This document shows positions 55,294 to 63,797 of a stretch of DNA of 64,000 bases, one piece after another. The first letter of the stretch is position 1; every line of letters starts with the position of its first letter. The notes under the pieces are model-generated. The model was not told where the DNA came from. It did not search any database and was given only the letters and a program-made list of their open reading frames with translations. The translations under genes were made by a program, and so were the position numbers. The DNA comes from CBDFKF01 sp965248765 (lineage in GTDB: Bacteria; Pseudomonadota; Alphaproteobacteria; VGEJ01), in the NCBI GenBank assembly GCA_965248765.1, contig CBDFKF010000004.1, positions 1,736,001 through 1,800,000 on the forward strand. Direction: 5' to 3'.

Positions 55294-57090
55294 GTGTCGC
55301 GGGGTGGACCGTCAGCGATACATAACTACTATGACCCGACTGTCAACGTCCCAGTCATTTGGCGAGAAACGTCGAACGACGATGTGATTGAAATCAGGAT
55401 CCGGGCGGCAAACAGGCGTCCCACGGCTTCCGGCAATACGGTGTCCACGGAAGATACCAAGACGCTCACCTTTACGGCGGCCGATTTCGGCTATTTGGAC
55501 ACCGACGGCGACAGCCTGGAGCACGTCAAGATCACCTCGCTGCCTGCGGATACCAGCGATGTGACGCAGGGCACGCTGTCGCTCGACGGTGCGGAAATCG
55601 CCAACGCCAGTGACGCCGATCCCGTGGTGGTGACGGCAAAACAGCTCACCGATGGCGGTCTGAAGTACAACCCGCCGATCGACACCACCGTCTCGGCAAC
55701 GTTCGACTTCAAGGTTTACGACGGCTTCGACGACAGCACGCCGGCGACTATGTCCATTAACGTGACGGATGTCATGGACAACGTGAAACTGTCGGCGCTG
55801 AGAATCTCTGCAGGGACCCTGAACTTCGACGCGGATATCTTGAACTACACCGTCACCGTGGCGAACGATGTGGCCAGCGTGACGGTGACGCCGACTGCGG
55901 ACGACAACAATGCGACGCTGACGGTCAACGGCACGGACGTGGTCAGCGGCAGCGCCAGCGACGAGATCCTGCTGACCAGGGATGGGACCACCACCATCAC
56001 CGTCAAAGTGACGGCCGAGGATCGCGTGACCACCAGGACCTACACCATTGCGGTGGGCCGGGTGGCGAACGCACCGGCGCGTTTCCGGCGTCTCAACGCC
56101 GAGATTCTCTCCAAACACGCGCTGACCGTCGCCGATACCGCCAACCGGGCGATCGGCGTGCGCATGGACGATCCGTGCGGCAAACCGGCGGCCGCCTATA
56201 GCTTGGCCGGAGGATCGACACTCCATGACACGCTGCGATCGAACGCGCAGGCGATCGAGGACGGCACGCTCACCCTCGACGATGTGCTGGCGGGCTCGTC
56301 CTTCCGGCTGCCGCTCGCGGCAGCGAGCGACGGCATGGCGGTCGGCCCCGGCGGGCCGGTGGTGTGGGGCCGGGGCGAGCGGCAGGCGCTGGAGAGCACG
56401 GAGTCCGCCTTCGCTTGGGACGGCACGGTGCTGACCGGCCAGCTCGGCATCGACGGTTGCCTGCGCGACGATCTCCTGACCGGGCTGGCGCTGTCGCGCT
56501 CGATCGGCGAGTTCGACTATACCGACGCGACCAGTCCGACGCCGGTGAGCGGCGACTATCAGAGCCGGATGACCAGCGTGTATCCCTATCTCGGATGGTC
56601 GTCGCCGCAGGGTCTCGCTCTCTGGGCGACGCTGGGCTACGGCCGGGGCGGGATCGAGATCGACGATGCGCAGGCCGGCCGGCAAACGAGCGATACCACA
56701 TTGAAGACCGCGGCAATGGCCGCGCGCGGGCCGCTGATATCCGACGGGTCGCTGATCGCGGGCGGCACGACGACGCTCATGCTCAAGGGCGAGGCGTCGG
56801 TTGCGCGGGTCGAGGTCGAGGGCAACGACGAGCTGATCGAGGAGCAGACGGTGAACGCCAACCGTCTGCGGCTGGCGCTGGAGGGCAGCCACGAGCGGAC
56901 GCTGGCCTCGGGCGGGTCGCTGACGCCGTCGCTGGAGCTGGGTCTGCGTCATGACGGCGGCGGCGGGATCACCGGCACCGGCATCGAGATCGGCGGCAGC
57001 TTGCGTTATCGCGACCCGGCGGCGGGGCTGACGGTCGAGGGCAACGCACCTTCGCGGATGAACGGGGGATCGCGCCGGGTATCATCGTAG
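55294..57090 (+). CDS. Cadherin-like passenger with truncated outer-membrane beta-barrel
   Basis: About 585 residues before the break. The first part has Ig/cadherin-type modules: RPTASGNTVSTEDTKTLTFTAADFGYLDTDGDSLEHVKITSLP and a cadherin-like beta-sandwich LSALRISAGTLNFDADILNYTVTVANDVASVTVTPTADDNNATLTVNGTDV. From about residue 360 the sequence alternates like beta-barrel strands (LGWSSPQGLALWATLGYGRGGIEI). It stops in mid-barrel at GLTVEGNA near 57046, where an unrelated gene tail begins. No signal peptide is visible, so both ends are damaged. An autotransporter-like surface protein in origin. Confidence 0.7.
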   Translation: MSRGGPSAIHNYYDPTVNVPVIWRETSNDDVIEIRIRAANRRPTASGNTVSTEDTKTLTFTAADFGYLDTDGDSLEHVKITSLPADTSDVTQGTLSLDGAEIANASDADPVVVTAKQLTDGGLKYNPPIDTTVSATFDFKVYDGFDDSTPATMSINVTDVMDNVKLSALRISAGTLNFDADILNYTVTVANDVASVTVTPTADDNNATLTVNGTDVVSGSASDEILLTRDGTTTITVKVTAEDRVTTRTYTIAVGRVANAPARFRRLNAEILSKHALTVADTANRAIGVRMDDPCGKPAAAYSLAGGSTLHDTLRSNAQAIEDGTLTLDDVLAGSSFRLPLAAASDGMAVGPGGPVVWGRGERQALESTESAFAWDGTVLTGQLGIDGCLRDDLLTGLALSRSIGEFDYTDATSPTPVSGDYQSRMTSVYPYLGWSSPQGLALWATLGYGRGGIEIDDAQAGRQTSDTTLKTAAMAARGPLISDGSLIAGGTTTLMLKGEASVARVEVEGNDELIEEQTVNANRLRLALEGSHERTLASGGSLTPSLELGLRHDGGGGITGTGIEIGGSLRYRDPAAGLTVEGNAPSRMNGGSRRVSS

Positions 57091-57170
57091 GGATGCTCCA
57101 GCATGCCGGTCTCGTTCCCTGGACCCATCTCAACGGACTCAAGGTCCGTTACCAATGGCAGGATGATTGA
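57048..57170 (+). pseudogene. C-terminal tail of an ImmA/IrrE metallopeptidase family protein
   Basis: Reads TFADERGIAPGIIVGMLQHAGLVPWTHLNGLKVRYQWQDD and stop. The FA-GIAPGIVVG-LQH-G-P-HLN-LK pattern is the usual end of HTH-ImmA/IrrE proteins. The HExxH part is missing. It is joined directly to the truncated beta-barrel gene, so this is a recombination junction. Confidence 0.7.
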
Positions 57171-57200
57171 CGATTCTCGTTCATATCGGAGGCCAACAAT

Positions 57201-57851
57201 ATGCCCTCAAGTGCCTTCCAAAAGTTCGAGCGCAATATGCTGGTTGACGTCGATCGGACAATTGAAGCTCACGCTAATCTAAATCATGACGGTCGAGGCA
57301 AGCGAGGCCTCGGACACATCACGCGTGGCGGCGTGCTCATTTTATGTACCGCCTGGGAACTATATTTGGAGGAGGTGATCCCTGAAGGAATTCGCTTCTT
57401 CATCGACAGAATTGAATCACCAATCGGACTCCCCAAAGATGTGAAAAAGGAGCTTGCACGGACCGTAAAGGCTTCAAAGCACGAATTGAAACCTCTCGAA
57501 CTTGCGGGAGAAGGATGGAAAAATCTTTACCGGAACCATGCCAACGAAACTCTGGCCGGCTTAAACACGCCGAAATCCGAAAATCTAGATAGGCTGTTCA
57601 AAAGGCTCCTTGGCGTGCCATCTATTTCAGGGAGTTGGTCGGTAGGTGCGCAGACCATAAACGACTTCGTAAAAATTCGAGGCGAGATTGCCCACCGTGG
57701 CCGGGACGCCAGTTACGTGAATATCTTACAGCTCTCCGCTTTCAAGAAAGTCATCGTTTCCGCCGCAATTGACACCGACAATCACTTAGCCGGATTCTTG
57801 CGGGACAACACGCCAGGTACAGCTAGGCCATGGAATCGACGGCAGGGATGA
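57201..57851 (+). CDS. HEPN-domain protein of RiboL-PSP-HEPN type
   Basis: 216 residues. The N terminus (FQKFERNMLVDVDRTIEAHANL then GHITRGGVLILCTAWELYLEEVIPEGIRFFIDRI) is the first half of the RiboL-PSP-HEPN fold. The C-terminal part has R-G-E-I-A-H-R-G, the R-x4-H of HEPN ribonucleases, within NDFVKIRGEIAHRG. GGAGG precedes the ATG. GC content is visibly lower and A-rich codons are common, unlike neighbours, so acquisition by transfer is likely. HEPN RNases act in toxin-antitoxin and abortive-infection systems; here that is inferred from the fold and the prophage edge. Confidence 0.75.
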   Translation: MPSSAFQKFERNMLVDVDRTIEAHANLNHDGRGKRGLGHITRGGVLILCTAWELYLEEVIPEGIRFFIDRIESPIGLPKDVKKELARTVKASKHELKPLELAGEGWKNLYRNHANETLAGLNTPKSENLDRLFKRLLGVPSISGSWSVGAQTINDFVKIRGEIAHRGRDASYVNILQLSAFKKVIVSAAIDTDNHLAGFLRDNTPGTARPWNRRQG

Positions 57852-57930
57852 GAGACTACGGTAGATGAACCACACCGCATCAAGGTGCTGTCGGCCGTGC
57901 CAACCGCTTCAGTTGATGTCGAGTCCGACA

Positions 57931-57990
57931 TAGATCGCCGCCTCCGCCTCTCACCGCCGCATCAGCCCTTTGAGCCTACGCCCACCCGCC
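57931..57990 (-). repeat. Degraded copy of the endolysin gene 3' end
   Basis: About 48 of 60 bases match 59502-59561, the end of the lysozyme gene (protein level: LKGLMRR). The two copies flank the RecB-like nuclease gene as direct repeats. Confidence 0.65.
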
Positions 57991-58033
57991 CCAACCACCT
58001 GCGGTCGTCGTCTTGATGCGATAGATTTTGGTC

Positions 58034-59495
58034 ATGACCGAACCAATAACCGCCGCAATGCTCTACGACTTGGTCCAGTGCTTGCACCGGCCGGCTATGG
58101 ACCTGTTCGCCGATCCTGCAAAGCACGATGAGATCGATCCGTTCGTCCGCCTGCTTTGGGAAAAGGGCACGGCCTATGAACACGAGGTGATTGATGGACT
58201 CGAGATTCCCTACCTCGATCTCTCGCCCTATGCCGGCGACGAGAAGGAACGCGGGACCTTCGAGGCAATGCAGCGCGGCGAGCCGCTGATTTACAGCGCC
58301 CGCATCACCGCGGACGATCTTCTGGGAGACCCCGATCTGCTGCGCCGCGAAGGGGGCGGCTATGTGGCGGGGGACATCAAGTCCGGATCGGGGGAGCACG
58401 GCGACGGTGACGACGTCAGGCTGAAGAAGCACTATGGGGTGCAGCTCGCGCTCTATACCGACATCCTCGAACGCCGTGGCTTGTCCAGTTCGAGGTGCCC
58501 GTTTGTGTGGGACATTCACGGGGAGGAAGTCGCCTACGATCTCGAGGAACCACAGGGGAGCCGAAATCCCTGGACGATGTGGGGCGTCTATCAGGAGACG
58601 CTGTCGCTAGCGCAGAGGATCGTAGCGCAGACAGAGCAGACTACCCCAGCATACAGCGCAGTTTGCAAGCGCTGCCACTGGTACACAGCCTGCCTCTCGG
58701 ACCTCGAGGATTCGGATGATCTGACGCTTCTGCCCGAGCTCGGTCGTTCGAAGCGCGACGCCATGATCGCGCACATTCCGACCCTGACGGACCTTGCGGC
58801 AGCGAACGTCGACGGATACATCTCGGGGAAGAAGAGCGCCTTCAAGGGCGCTGGCTCCGGCACACTCCGGAAGTTCCAGGAACGGGCCAAGCTCATCAAG
58901 ACGCCGGAGGCGCGTCCTTATCTCACCGCGCCGATGAGCTTTCCTCGTGCCGAGACGGAGCTCTTCTTCGACATCGAGGTCGATCCGATGCGGGACCGCT
59001 GCTACCTGCACGGCTTCGTCGAACGCCACGGCGGCGACAACGCCACTGAGCGCTACGTCTTCTTCACCGACAATATCAGCGCCGAGGAGGAAGAGCACGC
59101 GTTTGCCGAGGCCTGGCGGTACATCGGCGATAGCCAGCCCTGCGTTGTCTACTAACGAGCAGACGATCTGGCGCAAGCTTCAATCCAGGTATCAATCCGT
59201 GTGCACAGCCGGAGATATCGAGGATCTGTTCGATCCCGGCCAATCGGTCGACCTCTATACCGACGTCGTCCGGAAGGCGACCGAGTGGCCGACCCGGGAT
59301 CACTCGATAAAGACGCTGGCGAAGTTCCTGGGCTTCCAGTGGCGGGACACGCACCCCTCGGGCACCGCGTCGATCGAGTGGTTCGACCGTTGGGTTCGGA
59401 CAGGAGATCCCGCCGTCAAACAACGAATCCTCGACTACAACGAGGACGATTGCATCGCGACGCGGGTCTTGCTCGACGGAATTCGGGCTCTCTAA
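58034..59495 (+). CDS. TM0106-family RecB-like nuclease (frameshift near 59150)
   Basis: N-terminal PD-(D/E)XK part: RITADDLLGDPDLLRREGGGYVAGDIKSG (D-x-K core) and YGVQLALYTDILERRGL, then four cysteines in CKRCHWYTAC and an upstream Cys that could hold an Fe-S cluster. The second part is an RNase H-like domain: ETELFFDIEVDPMRDRCYLHGFVER, and after a frame change near 59150, RYQSVCTAGDIEDLF...YNEDDCIATRVLLDGI. The order matches TIGR03491 proteins. It reads opposite to the phage genes and its stop overlaps the endolysin stop by 2 bp. Confidence 0.78.
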
Positions 59496-59932
59496 GCGGT
59501 ATAGAGCGCTGCCTCCGCCTCCCGCCGCCGCATCAGCCCCTTGAGCTTGCGCCCGCGGGCCCAGACCCACCGGCGCAACTCCCGGGGCACCCCGCAGTGC
59601 TCTTCGCGATTCACCTTCCGCCGCAGCGTCGATCGCTGCAGCGCGCCGCCACCGAGGTTGAAGGCGAATGAGACGAGCGCGTCGAACTGCCCGTCCTCGA
59701 GCGGCACCCGGATCAGGCGGAGCACGGCGTGCGTGGCGGTCTCGACATCGCGGCGCAGCAGATCTTCGGCCGCGGCTTCGTCGATGCCGTCCGCGAACCG
59801 CTTCCGCTCGTGATCCCGAACCACATGGCCGTAGCCGATGGTAGGCCAGCCGGCCGGGCAGATATAGATTTCGGGCGCGAAGCCCTCGAAGCGCTTGATC
59901 AGGGCGAGGCCACTATCGGTAACGTGACGCAT
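59492..59932 (-). CDS. Phage endolysin, GH24 T4-type lysozyme
   Basis: 146 residues: IKRFEGFAPEIYICPAGWPTIGYGHVVRD contains the catalytic Glu (RFEGF) and the Asp/Thr region replaced by W-P-T-I-G-Y-G-H. Later FDALVSFAFNLGGGALQRSTL and RRWVWARGRKLKGLMRRREAEAALYTA are conserved. It cleaves peptidoglycan at lysis. No signal peptide, so it needs the holin encoded next to it. Confidence 0.9.
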   Translation of the reverse strand: MRHVTDSGLALIKRFEGFAPEIYICPAGWPTIGYGHVVRDHERKRFADGIDEAAAEDLLRRDVETATHAVLRLIRVPLEDGQFDALVSFAFNLGGGALQRSTLRRKVNREEHCGVPRELRRWVWARGRKLKGLMRRREAEAALYTA

Positions 59933-59936
59933 GGCC

Positions 59937-60395
59937 TCACCGCCGTTCCCTTAGCTTCGAGAGCGTCCGGTTGCCGAACCAGAAGCTCATAACTGCGGCG
60001 AACAGCGCCTGGATTTCGGCATCCCAGATGCGCGGCAGGGCCTCGGCGATGAGCAGACCCTCGATGGTGATCAGCAGATAGAGGCCTGAGCCCTTGACGA
60101 TGGCGAACAGCACGAAGAAGGCGTAGGTGATCAGCGGGCGGACCGACGCTCTGAGAGAGTCCACCCAACCGACGCCGACCGGCGCGTCGTGCTTATAGAG
60201 GGCCTTGCTCTCGACGATGTCGGCCTTGACCTCGATCTCCTCGAGGCGCTGGTGGTGTCCGAGCTTTTGGACCTCCATCTGGCGATCGAGGATGGCCAAT
60301 TCATGCTTGCGGTCCTGCCAGTCCTTGAACAGACCGAGCAGGTCGGGAAGAGCGCTGCTAGCTAATCCCAGCAAGCTACCGATCAGGGTCAGCAT
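59937..60395 (-). CDS. Three-TM holin of GTA/phage type
   Basis: 152 residues. A cytoplasmic coiled-coil region (FKDWQDRKHELAILDRQMEVQKLGHHQRLEEIEVKADIVESK) precedes VDSLRASVRPLITYAFFVLFAIVKGSGLYLL, IEGLLIAEALPRIWDAEIQALFAAVMSFWFGNRTLSKL. The IW-E--ALFA-I-SFWFGNR end is the signature of three-TM gene-transfer-release holins. Permeabilises the membrane for the lysozyme, whose gene starts 4 bp downstream. Confidence 0.87.
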   Translation of the reverse strand: MLTLIGSLLGLASSALPDLLGLFKDWQDRKHELAILDRQMEVQKLGHHQRLEEIEVKADIVESKALYKHDAPVGVGWVDSLRASVRPLITYAFFVLFAIVKGSGLYLLITIEGLLIAEALPRIWDAEIQALFAAVMSFWFGNRTLSKLRERR

Positions 60396-60455
60396 CGTGG
60401 TGTCTCCAATGGTTGGGGATGAGGGGGGTCGGAGGGTGGCGCGACCCGGTTGAGG

Positions 60456-60680
60456 TCAGCCGCCGAATAGAGCCGGCCAGAACGCTTTCGCGGCCACGGC
60501 GAGCATGCCGCCGAGCACGACGTAGAGCAGGCGCGTATTGCGGTTGTGCAGCACCCTGATCGTCGAGAGCTCCGTTTTCAGCTGACCGTAGCGGCGCTCG
60601 CAGGCGATCTCGTGTTTGGCGAGCGCGGCGGCTGCTTCCGCGCGCACCCGCTCGATCTCAAGGAGATTGGTGTCAGTCAC
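60456..60680 (-). CDS. Small coiled-coil/TM lysis-cassette protein
   Basis: 74 residues: a helix EIERVRAEAAAALAKHEIACERRYGQLKTELSTIRVLHNR, then one TM (LLYVVLGGMLAVAAKAFWPALFGG). The build resembles XhlA-like holin helpers. 60 bp upstream of the holin gene. Confidence 0.65.
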   Translation of the reverse strand: MTDTNLLEIERVRAEAAAALAKHEIACERRYGQLKTELSTIRVLHNRNTRLLYVVLGGMLAVAAKAFWPALFGG

Positions 60681-60783
60681 AATGTCTCCTCCGCCCCGAT
60701 CACCGGTACACAGCGCGACGCTCGGCAGCCACCTCGAGGGCGGCTTGATTCATCACAAGGGGCGTTGTTGAAGAGGGAGCCGT

Positions 60784-60905
60784 TCAGGCGGCCTGCTCAG
60801 CCTCGTGCACGCGGGCGTCCTCACCGACGGCGGTGATCTCGACCTGCTCGCCGCGCGGCCGGACGGCCAGCACCCGGGCCCGCAGGCTCCATCCCTCGCC
60901 CGGGC
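60784..60905 (-). pseudogene. Remnant of a host-specificity (gpJ-like) tail protein
   Basis: The frame ends SLRARVLAVRPRGEQVEITAVGEDARVHEAEQAA and stop. RPRGEQVEI-AVGEDARVH is the kind of ending seen in gpJ-like tail-tip proteins. Only ~38 residues remain, directly joined to the tape measure frame. Confidence 0.5.
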
Positions 60906-62047
60906 CCGGCCTGCTCCATCTGCCACTCGAGCTTGGCCTTCCATTGCCGATAATTGGCGACGAGCTTCTCGAGCTCCGCGTATTTGGACTCGTAATCGGT
61001 GCCCGCGAACCGCGACCACTGATGCCCCGTCCAGCCCAGCGGGTCGTCCAGAAACGCCGGGACGTCTTCGTCGGAGAGCGCGTTGACCTCGCGGGCAAGC
61101 GCGATCATCTCTTCCTTGAGGTCCGCCACCTTCCGACGTGTCGCGCCGAGGCTGAGCCCCTCGAAATTCCAGTCGCCCTCGAAGAAAAGCCGGAGCTTCT
61201 CATAGGCATCGCCGACATCGACCGCGAAATTGGCGAGTCCCGTCGAGGCGTCGGCTAGCGCCGGAGCGAGGCCGAGCACGGCGCGGGTCACGTTAGCCGA
61301 GATCACCGTACCCAGGGTGTCCATCTCATCCTTAGCCCGCTCGGCGTTTCGGATCAGCTCTTCGTCGAGCACGATACCGAGATCGCGGGCTCGCTCGCGC
61401 AAACGATCGAGCGATTCGATACCGTCGTCGATCAGGTTGGCCATCAGGGGTCCGGCGGTGCGGCCGAAGGCGGCGGCGAGCAGCGCATTTCGATCGAGGG
61501 TACTGCCCAACGCTGCGGCACGGCGCATGACGATCTCGAAGGCCTCGTCCACGGTGCGCGCGGCCTGCACGTTCTGGAGCAGTGCGGGGTCCATCTTCTG
61601 CAGGAGCGTGATCAGGGTGCCGGTGCCGCTCCGGGCCTCGCCCACCCGCTTGGAGAACGCCACCATGGCACCGTCGAGCTGTTCGGTGGAGACGCCGGCG
61701 AGCCCGGCCGCGTAGCGCAGCTCCTGCAGGGTGTCGGTGCCGACGCCGATGGCGCCGGAGAGCTTGCCGATGGAATCGGCCGCGGCGATCGACCGGTTGA
61801 TGAGCAGCGCGATGCCGCCGCCCGCCGCAATGCCGGCGACCACACCGCCCAGGAGCCGCATGCGGCTGCGCAAGCCCGAGGCCCGGTCGCCCAGTGTGGA
61901 CAGCCCGCGCGAGGCCTTGTCGGAGGCGCGGTCGATTTTCTTGATCGAGCGCTCGCCGCTGGTTCCCACCGAGACCAGGTCGGCCTTGACCCGGTTGCCG
62001 CCCTCGACGGCGAGGCGCACGGCATAAGTATGCTTGGCCTTGGCCAT
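60821..62047 (-). CDS. Phage tail tape-measure protein, C-terminally truncated
   Basis: 408 residues: MAKAKHTYAVRLAVEGGNRVKADLVSVGTSGERSIKKIDRASDKASRGLSTLGDRASGLRSRMRLLGGVVAGIAAGGGIALLINRSIAAADSIGKLSGAIGVGTDTLQELRYAAGLAG is the lambda-family tape measure start (coil then glycine-rich TM). It determines tail length. Real protein sequence ends near 60905 (EWQMEQAGPG); the following residues read like a shifted gpJ tail. The ATG overlaps the chaperone extension stop. Confidence 0.82.
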   Translation of the reverse strand: MAKAKHTYAVRLAVEGGNRVKADLVSVGTSGERSIKKIDRASDKASRGLSTLGDRASGLRSRMRLLGGVVAGIAAGGGIALLINRSIAAADSIGKLSGAIGVGTDTLQELRYAAGLAGVSTEQLDGAMVAFSKRVGEARSGTGTLITLLQKMDPALLQNVQAARTVDEAFEIVMRRAAALGSTLDRNALLAAAFGRTAGPLMANLIDDGIESLDRLRERARDLGIVLDEELIRNAERAKDEMDTLGTVISANVTRAVLGLAPALADASTGLANFAVDVGDAYEKLRLFFEGDWNFEGLSLGATRRKVADLKEEMIALAREVNALSDEDVPAFLDDPLGWTGHQWSRFAGTDYESKYAELEKLVANYRQWKAKLEWQMEQAGPGRGMEPAGPGAGRPAARRAGRDHRRR

Positions 62048-62331
62048 CAATCGCCATCCTTCTCGTTCATCGCCTCGATGAGCCCGGCCTCGGCCGCCTG
62101 CAGCAGCTCGGAGACGACGGCCTCATCGAAGCCGCGTGCCCGGGCGATGCCGAGCGCCGCGGTCATGTCGATGCCCAGCACCCGGCCGGAGGGGGCAATG
62201 CGGAGCTGCCCGAGGGAGGCGGTGAACACCTCCCAGGCCTGGTGCTCCTCAGATGCGAGGGGCGCATGTTTTCGGTAAGGGCAGGGCTCGCCGTTCAGGC
62301 CGAGGCCGCCTTGGGCGCAGGGCGCTTTTTC
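62047..62331 (-). CDS. Tail chaperone extension (T part of a G-T frameshift product)
   Basis: In the -1 frame relative to the chaperone gene, an open frame continues through LGLNGEPCPYRKHAPLASEEHQAWEVFTASLGQLRIAPSGRVLGIDMTAALGIARARGFDEAVVSELLQAAEAGLIEAMNEKDGD. It has no good start of its own (a GTG at 62229 is the first candidate). It ends overlapping the tape measure start, where the T part of lambda gpGT lies. The expected product is a fusion to the G protein by ribosomal slippage. Confidence 0.65.
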   Translation of the reverse strand, partial: EKAPCAQGGLGLNGEPCPYRKHAPLASEEHQAWEVFTASLGQLRIAPSGRVLGIDMTAALGIARARGFDEAVVSELLQAAEAGLIEAMNEKDGD

Positions 62332-62804
62332 CGCCTCGCAGGATTCGCAGTATCCGGGCCCGCCGCCGGGCTGGAGGTGCCATCGGCAGAGGGCCCGAAT
62401 GCGTTTTTTGCTGACGTCAGCAGCACCTGTCTGAGGGTGAACTCCTGAATGAACCGCTCGCCCACCGGGTAGAGGTCCATCAGCGCCGCGACGTTCTCGC
62501 GGCTCACCGGCGGATCGTCCTCGATGCCGGACCAGGCGGTGATGTGGCGGGCGGCGAGCGCGTGGATCAGGAGCGCCTGAAACTGCCCCTCGCGGGCGCC
62601 GTCGTCCTCGAGATCGGGCAGCCCGTCGAAGGCGAGCCCCGACTCCTTCCGTTCCCTCGCCTGCGCCTCCAGGCTCTCGAGACGCTTGCGCTCCTCGGCC
62701 TGTGCGGCCGCCATGGCGGCGGTGGTCAATGGCGTCACCGTGACGCTGACGCCGTAGGGCAGCGTCAGCTCGTAGGGCTCGGTCTTTCGTTCGAGTGAGA
62801 TCAT
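62295..62804 (-). CDS. Phage tail assembly chaperone (G-like)
   Basis: 169 residues: MISLERKTEPYELTLPYGVSVTVTPLTTAAMAAAQAEERKRLE..., charged helices, REGQFQALLIHALAARHITAWSGIEDD and FIQEFTLRQVLLTSAKNAFGPSADGTSSPAAG with a basic end. Located between tail tube and tape measure genes, the normal place for the G protein that coats the tape measure during assembly. The start overlaps the tail tube stop (ATGA). Confidence 0.82.
   Translation of the reverse strand: MISLERKTEPYELTLPYGVSVTVTPLTTAAMAAAQAEERKRLESLEAQARERKESGLAFDGLPDLEDDGAREGQFQALLIHALAARHITAWSGIEDDPPVSRENVAALMDLYPVGERFIQEFTLRQVLLTSAKNAFGPSADGTSSPAAGPDTANPARRKKRPAPKAASA
62325..62331 (-). other. Candidate -1 slippery sequence
   Basis: GAAAAAG on the minus strand, read CGG-AAA-AAG in the chaperone frame. 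Slipping back one base gives GAA-AAA and enters the extension frame. A stop follows 28 bases later in the zero frame. Confidence 0.55.
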
Positions 62805-63760
62805 GAATAGTCGCTCCCGTCGAGATCGTTGATCAGCGTTACGGTGAGCATCTTCCCTTCCGCCTCGTTCCTCGCCCCCTGGAAGTCGAAGCGCATCTGG
62901 ACACCGCCCGGCCCCTCGACGGCAAGCGTCGGCTTCGGCAGATAGACCTCGTGGGCGGCGAAGGTGAGCTTGAGGCCGTCGCCGATCCGGTAGGCGAACT
63001 CGAGATCGACCGCGGTGCCGTTGGAGGCCAGATCGATCAGGGTGGTGTCGGCGAAGCGGACCTCGATAGTCCCGGTGAGCGAGGCCACCGTCGGGTCGGC
63101 GCCGTCGATCAGGCCGTCGGAGCGGATGGTCTCGATTTTCTCGAGGTTGTTGGCGTAGGTAAGCGAGCCGGCGGTGAGGTTGGCGACCGCCGCGCCGGCC
63201 CGACTGATCGACCCTTGGAACTGGCTGATGCGGCGGAAGTCGAGCTTTGTCGGTGTGCCGCCCTGGCTCGCGGCGAACCGCTCTTCGCCCTGTGCCACGC
63301 ACTGAATGGCTGCCGCCGCCGCCCCGGAGCGCGCGAACCCCAGCGCCAGAGAGTCGAACACCACGCCGGCGTGCCGGAAGTGCGCGGGCACCTGGGCATG
63401 CCCGACCTCGACCGTATAGCTCGGCAGGCTGTCCTTGCCCGAGACGAACTCATGGGTATAGGTTGCCGGGTCCGCGCCGTCGTCGGTGGTCGTGGGCGTG
63501 CCGAGCAGCCCGGTCAGCCAGAGGCCGATGTAGCGCGGATCGACGGGGACGACGATCTCACCCTCGTCCATGATCGCGTCCTGCAGCGGCGCATACGGAT
63601 CGCGCCCCTGCCCCAGCACCGGGTCGTCGATCAGGCCCTGCTCGGAGCCCAAGGTGCAGCGGTTGAAGGGAATGCGGATGTAGTCGCCGGCCGCCGCCTG
63701 CCCATAGGCGAGCTCGCGTTTGAGCAGCAGCGTGGCGCTCGAACCATAGGCTCGGGCCAT
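62801..63760 (-). CDS. Phage tail tube protein
   Basis: 319 residues: MARAYGSSATLLLKRELAYGQAAAGDYIRIPFNRCTLGSEQGLIDDPVLGQGRDPYAPLQDAIMDEGEIVVPVDPRYIGLWLTGLLG, then two Ig-like beta halves (EVGHAQVPAHFRHAGVVFDSLALGF, FAYRIGDGLKLTFAAHEVYLPKPTLAVEGPGGVQMRFDFQGARNEA). It fits tail tube proteins of siphoviruses in alphaproteobacteria and builds the tail conduit. Confidence 0.85.
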   Translation of the reverse strand: MARAYGSSATLLLKRELAYGQAAAGDYIRIPFNRCTLGSEQGLIDDPVLGQGRDPYAPLQDAIMDEGEIVVPVDPRYIGLWLTGLLGTPTTTDDGADPATYTHEFVSGKDSLPSYTVEVGHAQVPAHFRHAGVVFDSLALGFARSGAAAAAIQCVAQGEERFAASQGGTPTKLDFRRISQFQGSISRAGAAVANLTAGSLTYANNLEKIETIRSDGLIDGADPTVASLTGTIEVRFADTTLIDLASNGTAVDLEFAYRIGDGLKLTFAAHEVYLPKPTLAVEGPGGVQMRFDFQGARNEAEGKMLTVTLINDLDGSDYS

Positions 63761-63797
63761 GGCGGTCTCTCCTTCGTATCTGGTGGTGGCGGGGAAT

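Noticed and set aside
55312..56952. 546-codon minus-strand frame across the beta-barrel gene
   Set aside because: Composition is Arg/Gly/Gln-rich with no domain; the plus strand carries the Ig and barrel patterns.
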